Shown: positions 60,572-64,000 of the stretch, one piece after another
Position numbering within the stretch: position 1 is the first letter of the stretch
Layout of the letters: each line of letters begins with the position of its first letter
From: CAZKZZ01 sp964557375
GTDB taxonomy: Bacteria; Spirochaetota; Spirochaetia; SPDA01; CAZJBZ01
DNA length: 64,000 nucleotides
Reading direction: 5' to 3'
Assembly (NCBI GenBank): GCA_964557375.1
Contig: CAZKZZ010000004.1
Coordinates: forward strand, 1 to 64,000
The notes under the pieces: generated by a model
Told to the model about the DNA's origin: nothing
What the model saw: only the letters and a program-made list of their open reading frames with translations
Database searches by the model: none
Program-made: the position numbers and the translations under genes

Positions 60572-62002
60572 CTAGTCGAACTGCAGCGAAATTTCTTCTA
60601 TTGATCTGACCGGTTTGATCCCCTCAGGGACCCGTTTGGCCTCCTTGTCCCAGACGATGATAATAGGCTGTTCCCGTTCCGGGAGCTCTTCCCCTTCTTT
60701 GTACATAGCCAGTATCACATCCTGGTTCATATCCAATTCGGCCGCATCGAGGGTAATGCTGAATCCGTCGGCAGCAGTTATGGTTACATCGTAGCCTGCA
60801 TTCATTGCTTCCCTGCTGTAGGAGAGAATCGATTTGTCCTGCTTGTGGGGAGCGTAGTCGGGATCATCACTGTAGGCGAGTATTAACCACACGGGAAAAC
60901 CTGTATAGGAAAAATCCTCGTCGTCTTTTCTGTCGTGATAGGTCACACTCTTGCGGTGGCAGTTGACACAACTCTGCACCGTCTGCCGGTCTAAGGAGAA
61001 ATCCATCTTTCCTTTCATCTCGAGGGTAAAGTCTGTGAAACCTTTTTCATCCACTTTGATCTTTTCGATCATTTTAACACTGAGGTGCCCTTCGATATTG
61101 GGATTATCCGGACCTACTTTGACCGTCCTTATATAGCCCGGATCAAAGGGAAGGTATGACCCGTCGCTCTTGAACGCTAAAATCCACTCGCCGTTTGTGG
61201 TGTCCATGATCTCCTTACCGCTGTAGCTCATCTCGTACCCGTCGGATGCAACGAACGTGACGGTAGTATCAGGTTTCAGGTCAAAGTATGATTCGAGAAG
61301 CTCGGCCAATTGTACTCCCCCGTAGGTGTGTGTATAGGTGGTGCCTGCCGAAGTGGTGAAACTCCCTTTCGCTTCGATATAATAAGGGGATTCTTCCAGT
61401 TCCTCAATTGTGAATGTATGTTCACTGCCGCCGATGTCGAGAGTAAGTGTGAAACCGGAACCTTCTTTTTCTCCGGGACCGTCCCGGCCTAACCCGAGTT
61501 CCACGAGGATAAGTTCTTTTACCCAGAGGTTCCCGGGTACATCTCCGACAATCTGGGGCGGAATCTCAGTTCCATCCTTGCTGTTTACCAGATAGAGATC
61601 ATCAGCGGACAAATCAGCCGTGTTAAAGGTAACACTGTATCCGTCGGAAGCGGTAAGAGTGATATCATAACCGGATTCCCACAAACCGGCATCAAAACCG
61701 CTCGGGGAGCCGCCGTCGGCTAACGCTGCGACCTGTTTGAAGGGAATGCCTTCATAGAGAGAGGTTTCCCCCTTTTTCTCGAGTGAGATTTCAACCCCGA
61801 TTTCGCTGTTGTTTCTCATCGCCATGTAGTCTGCACCGGTGAGTTTTGCTTTTTCCTCTCCCGATACGGCAATGGACCAGTCGGGTGCCTCTACCGTGAC
61901 GGTTTTAGCTTTCTTTTCTACATCCGGCCCTCCGCTGCACGCGGTAAAGAGCAGCCCCGCGGCAAGTACGAGGGAGATAGTGATGTAAATCCTGGTTTTC
62001 AT
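60572..62002 (-). CDS. Lipoprotein with sulfite-oxidase-like repeats and a CxxCH haem motif
   Basis: 476 residues. Lipobox FTAC (Cys22). Three related segments, ~50-165, ~185-310 and ~312-476, each follow the sulfite-oxidase (molybdopterin) fold: YxGxPL-like turns (YEGIPFKQV, YGGVQLAEL, YTGFPVWLI), then D/A-DGY/F elements (TASDGYSVTF, VASDGYEMSY, TAADGFSITL). In the third, TVQSCVNCHRKS sits where sulfite oxidases keep the Mo-ligating Cys; it also reads as the CxxCH of c-type haems (residues ~345-349). No complete molybdopterin site was verified. Location between the binding protein and permease genes points to an accessory role in uptake. Confidence 0.6.
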   Translation of the reverse strand: MKTRIYITISLVLAAGLLFTACSGGPDVEKKAKTVTVEAPDWSIAVSGEEKAKLTGADYMAMRNNSEIGVEISLEKKGETSLYEGIPFKQVAALADGGSPSGFDAGLWESGYDITLTASDGYSVTFNTADLSADDLYLVNSKDGTEIPPQIVGDVPGNLWVKELILVELGLGRDGPGEKEGSGFTLTLDIGGSEHTFTIEELEESPYYIEAKGSFTTSAGTTYTHTYGGVQLAELLESYFDLKPDTTVTFVASDGYEMSYSGKEIMDTTNGEWILAFKSDGSYLPFDPGYIRTVKVGPDNPNIEGHLSVKMIEKIKVDEKGFTDFTLEMKGKMDFSLDRQTVQSCVNCHRKSVTYHDRKDDEDFSYTGFPVWLILAYSDDPDYAPHKQDKSILSYSREAMNAGYDVTITAADGFSITLDAAELDMNQDVILAMYKEGEELPEREQPIIIVWDKEAKRVPEGIKPVRSIEEISLQFD

Positions 62003-62020
62003 GTTTTCCTCCTCAGTTGT

Positions 62021-63529
62021 TTATTGAATACTTTTATAATTTAATTTTTCGTCAATGATGGCCTGACCCTGTTTCAAGGTTTGTTCAACGGTCATCTGTC
62101 CGGAAAAAATAAAGCGAAGCAGTTTCCACATCGTATTCTTGTAGATTTTATAGGCGGGATCGGGCGGTATCACCGTACCGATTTCCTCGCTCCGTTTTAA
62201 GGTGCTGAAATAAGGGTTTGTTTCTTCCGCAAGCGCGAACGCGGCTCTGTTGGAGGGCAGTTTTGCCACTCGTGCGGGGAACCGCTGCTGTACTCCGATT
62301 CCGCCCATATATTGAAGAAACCGTTTTGCTAAAATGGGCCGTTTCGTTTTCCTCGTTACTGCAAAAGCTTTGAAGTCCAATAACGGTGAGACCGGAAGAC
62401 CGGTTTCACTATTTACGGGGTAGGGAAACGGAGTAAAATCGAGACCCAATTCTTCGAAGTATGGAATACTGTAGGACCCGGTAAGAATCATCCCGATATC
62501 TCCGGAGATGAAAAGGGAAGTCATTCCGTCCCTCTCTTTGATATCGAGATATCCCCGGTCACGGAGGCTCAAAATGTAGCGTATCGCCTTTTTTGTCGGT
62601 GTATCATCGACGGAGATACTCCCGTCATCGTTAATAATATTTTCTTTTCCGAAGGCCATCTGAAAGGGGATGAGCCAGTATGCCGAGTAGGCGTTCCAGG
62701 TGATGGGTGAAATGCCTCTCTGCTCGAGGTCCCGGCAAATCTGTTCCAGCTCCTCGAGCGTCCATTGCAGGGGCGGGGCAGCATCGACGAGGGCATTGTT
62801 TATCATCACAACCTGGGTGTCGAAATAGAAGGGGAGGGCCCACTCCCTATCCGAGAGCAGAAAAGCTTCTACCCCTTTGGGGAGCAGATGGTCTTTGGGG
62901 ATATAATCGATCGGTTGAAGGGTGTCTCCGGCAGTTAGCCGGGGGAGATAGTCCGACTGGACCATGACGACATCGGGCAGTTTCCCGCCCCCTCTGGAAA
63001 TAGAGATCAGTTTTGAATCGATATTGGGAACTTCCGTTACGTTTACTGTTATGCCGTGCAGGTTTTCGTATCGATTGATTTCCTCTTTGAGCTCACGGAT
63101 TCCCTCCCAGCACACCCACACCTCGAGCCTGTCTGAGACTACCTCTTCACCGTATATACGGAGGGCCTCAACCTCTGTAACTGTTTTGTTCGGGAGGAGG
63201 CAGTTCCAGGTGCCCGTTTTCCCGCGATGAAGAAACGTGTGCGGAAGCTCGTCCGCGAGCCACGGATTCAAGACGGTCTCTTTTTCCCCATTGTGGATGA
63301 TATCCAGCCGGTACGCGTCGATGAGGGGAGGAAAGAGCTCATCGAGACTGATACCCTCTCCGTTACTCTGCTGTGACGAAATGTTGTCGATCGGGGGCAG
63401 GGTGTAGAGATAGGAAGAGAGCTCATTACCGCTGTACCGTTTCCAGACCGAATCGTTTACATAAATGTCGAGAGAATACAGCGCTTGGGTAAGTACTAGT
63501 AAGATGCCTAAAAAGCCCGCTATTCGCAT
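62021..63529 (-). CDS. Extracellular solute-binding protein with extra N-terminal sulfite-oxidase-like domain
   Basis: 502 residues. Signal peptide IAGFLGILLVLTQALYS. Residues ~20-130 (DIYVNDSVWKRYSGNEL, GISLDELFPPLID, ALRIYG) look like the sulfite-oxidase-type repeats of the neighbouring lipoprotein. From ~140 it is a family 1 (maltose-type) binding protein: KLPDVVMVQSDYLPRLTAGDTLQPID and IGMILTGSYSIPYFEELG. The usual lipobox is absent. The start at ATG 63529 is set by AAAGGAGG; an in-frame earlier Met has none. First gene of the three-gene operon. Confidence 0.78.
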   Translation of the reverse strand: MRIAGFLGILLVLTQALYSLDIYVNDSVWKRYSGNELSSYLYTLPPIDNISSQQSNGEGISLDELFPPLIDAYRLDIIHNGEKETVLNPWLADELPHTFLHRGKTGTWNCLLPNKTVTEVEALRIYGEEVVSDRLEVWVCWEGIRELKEEINRYENLHGITVNVTEVPNIDSKLISISRGGGKLPDVVMVQSDYLPRLTAGDTLQPIDYIPKDHLLPKGVEAFLLSDREWALPFYFDTQVVMINNALVDAAPPLQWTLEELEQICRDLEQRGISPITWNAYSAYWLIPFQMAFGKENIINDDGSISVDDTPTKKAIRYILSLRDRGYLDIKERDGMTSLFISGDIGMILTGSYSIPYFEELGLDFTPFPYPVNSETGLPVSPLLDFKAFAVTRKTKRPILAKRFLQYMGGIGVQQRFPARVAKLPSNRAAFALAEETNPYFSTLKRSEEIGTVIPPDPAYKIYKNTMWKLLRFIFSGQMTVEQTLKQGQAIIDEKLNYKSIQ

Positions 63530-63553
63530 GGTCCGCCTCCTTTCCAAACACGG

Positions 63554-63579
63554 GAGGTAATGCAATTTCTCGCATTACC
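63554..63579. repeat. Hairpin in the leader of the binding-protein operon
   Basis: GGTAATGC (63556-63563) pairs with GCATTACC (63572-63579); it shares the pieces GAGGTAAT and AATTTC with the larger structure at 63671-63710. It ends about 25 nt before the start codon on the minus strand. Confidence 0.7.
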
Positions 63580-63670
63580 CTAACGGTTCCCGTCCCGTAA
63601 ACATCGCGGCCTCTGTGAGGTGTTGACATCAACCGTCCCTGTTCGTAGGGAAGAGAACTCGGAGGTATTT

Positions 63671-63710
63671 GAGGTAACTGCGAAATTGCAACTAATTTCA
63701 CTATTACCTC
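63671..63710. repeat. 40-nt two-part dyad in the divergent region
   Basis: Outer arms GAGGTAA (63671-63677) and TTACCTC (63704-63710), inner arms GAAATT (63682-63687) and AATTTC (63694-63699), with small symmetric bulges. Confidence 0.7.
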
Positions 63711-63730
63711 ATTGAATTATCTGTCTGTTC

Positions 63731-63752
63731 ACTGTATGATAGCGGATACAGT
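63731..63752. promoter_or_regulatory. Operator-like inverted repeat before the aldehyde dehydrogenase
   Basis: ACTGTAT (63731-63737) and ATACAGT (63746-63752), 8-nt spacer, 36 nt before ATG 63788. Likely binding site of a dimeric regulator; the regulator is not identified. Confidence 0.5.
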
Positions 63753-63787
63753 TATGTCAAGAAACATTTTGAAATGGAGGTTTTTTT

Positions 63788-64000
63788 ATGGCAGATGCTG
63801 CGGAAGCTGCAAAATACATCGGGGGGCTGATCGAGCGTGCTAAAAAAGCGCATAAAGAGATCGAGTTCATGTCTCAGGAGCAAGTCGATGAGATGACTGT
63901 ACGAATCGCGTGGTCCGGGGTACAGCCGGATTTTGCGCGCAAACTTGCCAATTTCGCCGCCGAAGAGTCGGGAATGGGCAATGAACCGAGTAAGTACGGA
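63788..64000 (+). CDS. CoA-acylating-type aldehyde dehydrogenase, N-terminal part (cut by window edge)
   Basis: 71 residues visible. FMSQEQVDEMTVRIAWSGV, FARKLANFAAEESGMGN and the helical N-terminus fit acetaldehyde/sulfoacetaldehyde-type acylating dehydrogenases, including the front of AdhE. The catalytic Cys and CoA site lie beyond the window, so the exact substrate is open. GGAGG lies 7-12 nt before ATG 63788. It is divergent from the binding-protein operon. Confidence 0.7.
   Translation, partial: MADAAEAAKYIGGLIERAKKAHKEIEFMSQEQVDEMTVRIAWSGVQPDFARKLANFAAEESGMGNEPSKYG

Noticed and set aside
63530..63670. Known riboswitch (cobalamin or molybdenum cofactor) in the leader of the binding-protein operon
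   Set aside because: I could not match the conserved boxes of either family by eye; the hairpins are reported only as structure.

Overview
The window is typical of a free-living, anaerobic spirochaete (Spirochaetota, Spirochaetales-like). The main evidence is gene order: the reverse-strand block rpsB-tsf-frr-uppS-cdsA-dxr-rseP, and rpsF-ssb-rpsR-(membrane protein)-rplI-dnaB. Base composition looks roughly balanced by eye. Other pointers are SD-led starts with frequent GTG/TTG codons, many PEGA/LPP20/coiled-coil envelope proteins, and a superoxide reductase/rubredoxin pair. The species cannot be named from the sequence alone. A run of exactly 100 N (5804-5903) marks a scaffold join, so the order across it is unproven.

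Layout. 1-1215: divergent glucokinase (cut by the window edge) and a HAD-family protein, separated by a small inverted-repeat element. 1233-5780: ribosomal/replication operon rpsF-ssb-rpsR-DUF2232-rplI-dnaB-comFB. 5913-16220 (minus): one long housekeeping run, DUF4321-maf-rpsB-tsf-frr-uppS-cdsA-dxr-rseP-CpXC-WD40. 16295-20140 (plus): tRNA-Arg(CCG), diguanylate cyclase, SDR, a hairpin-rich gap, a nitrilase-type amidohydrolase, and a flavoprotein fused to a degenerate LMW-PTPase-like domain. 20171-27472: sugar/cation symporter, pyruvate kinase, glutamate dehydrogenase, and a KaiC-like/PPDK-like protein. 27554-34473: PEGA/TPR-like protein, a triple-repeat membrane protein, an adenylate cyclase and a large coiled-coil protein. 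34551-37591: two small heat-shock proteins behind a sigma-54-like promoter, citrate synthase, rpiB. 37687-48411: hybrid histidine kinase; a Fur/PerR-family regulator with superoxide reductase and rubredoxin; RlmKL; an HWE-type kinase and a CheB-CheR protein. 48598-51564: three LPP20-like envelope proteins in tandem. 51591-58581: threonine synthase, queuosine-precursor transporter, CDF exporter and a cobamide salvage/remodelling set (cobU-cbiR-cobS-cobD-cbiB). 58561-63529 (minus): a transporter operon of a binding protein with an extra N-terminal domain, a lipoprotein with sulfite-oxidase-like repeats and a CxxCH motif, and a single-chain MalF-MalG permease. 63788-end: start of a CoA-acylating-type aldehyde dehydrogenase.

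How the parts fit. Carbon flow is represented by glucokinase, pyruvate kinase, citrate synthase, RpiB and the aldehyde dehydrogenase; nitrogen by GdhA. Oxygen defence is by reduction (SOR plus rubredoxin), with a 7-1-7 operator overlapping the regulator's own promoter. The cobalamin genes look built for remodelling imported cobamides (CbiR makes the substrate of CobU) rather than for full synthesis.

The least explained unit is the three-gene transporter operon at 58561-63529. Its binding protein and lipoprotein appear to share a sulfite-oxidase-like fold, a haem-type CxxCH sits in the lipoprotein where a Mo-ligating cysteine would be expected, and both permease halves are fused. It has no ATPase in the window. 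This is my main candidate for an undescribed system.
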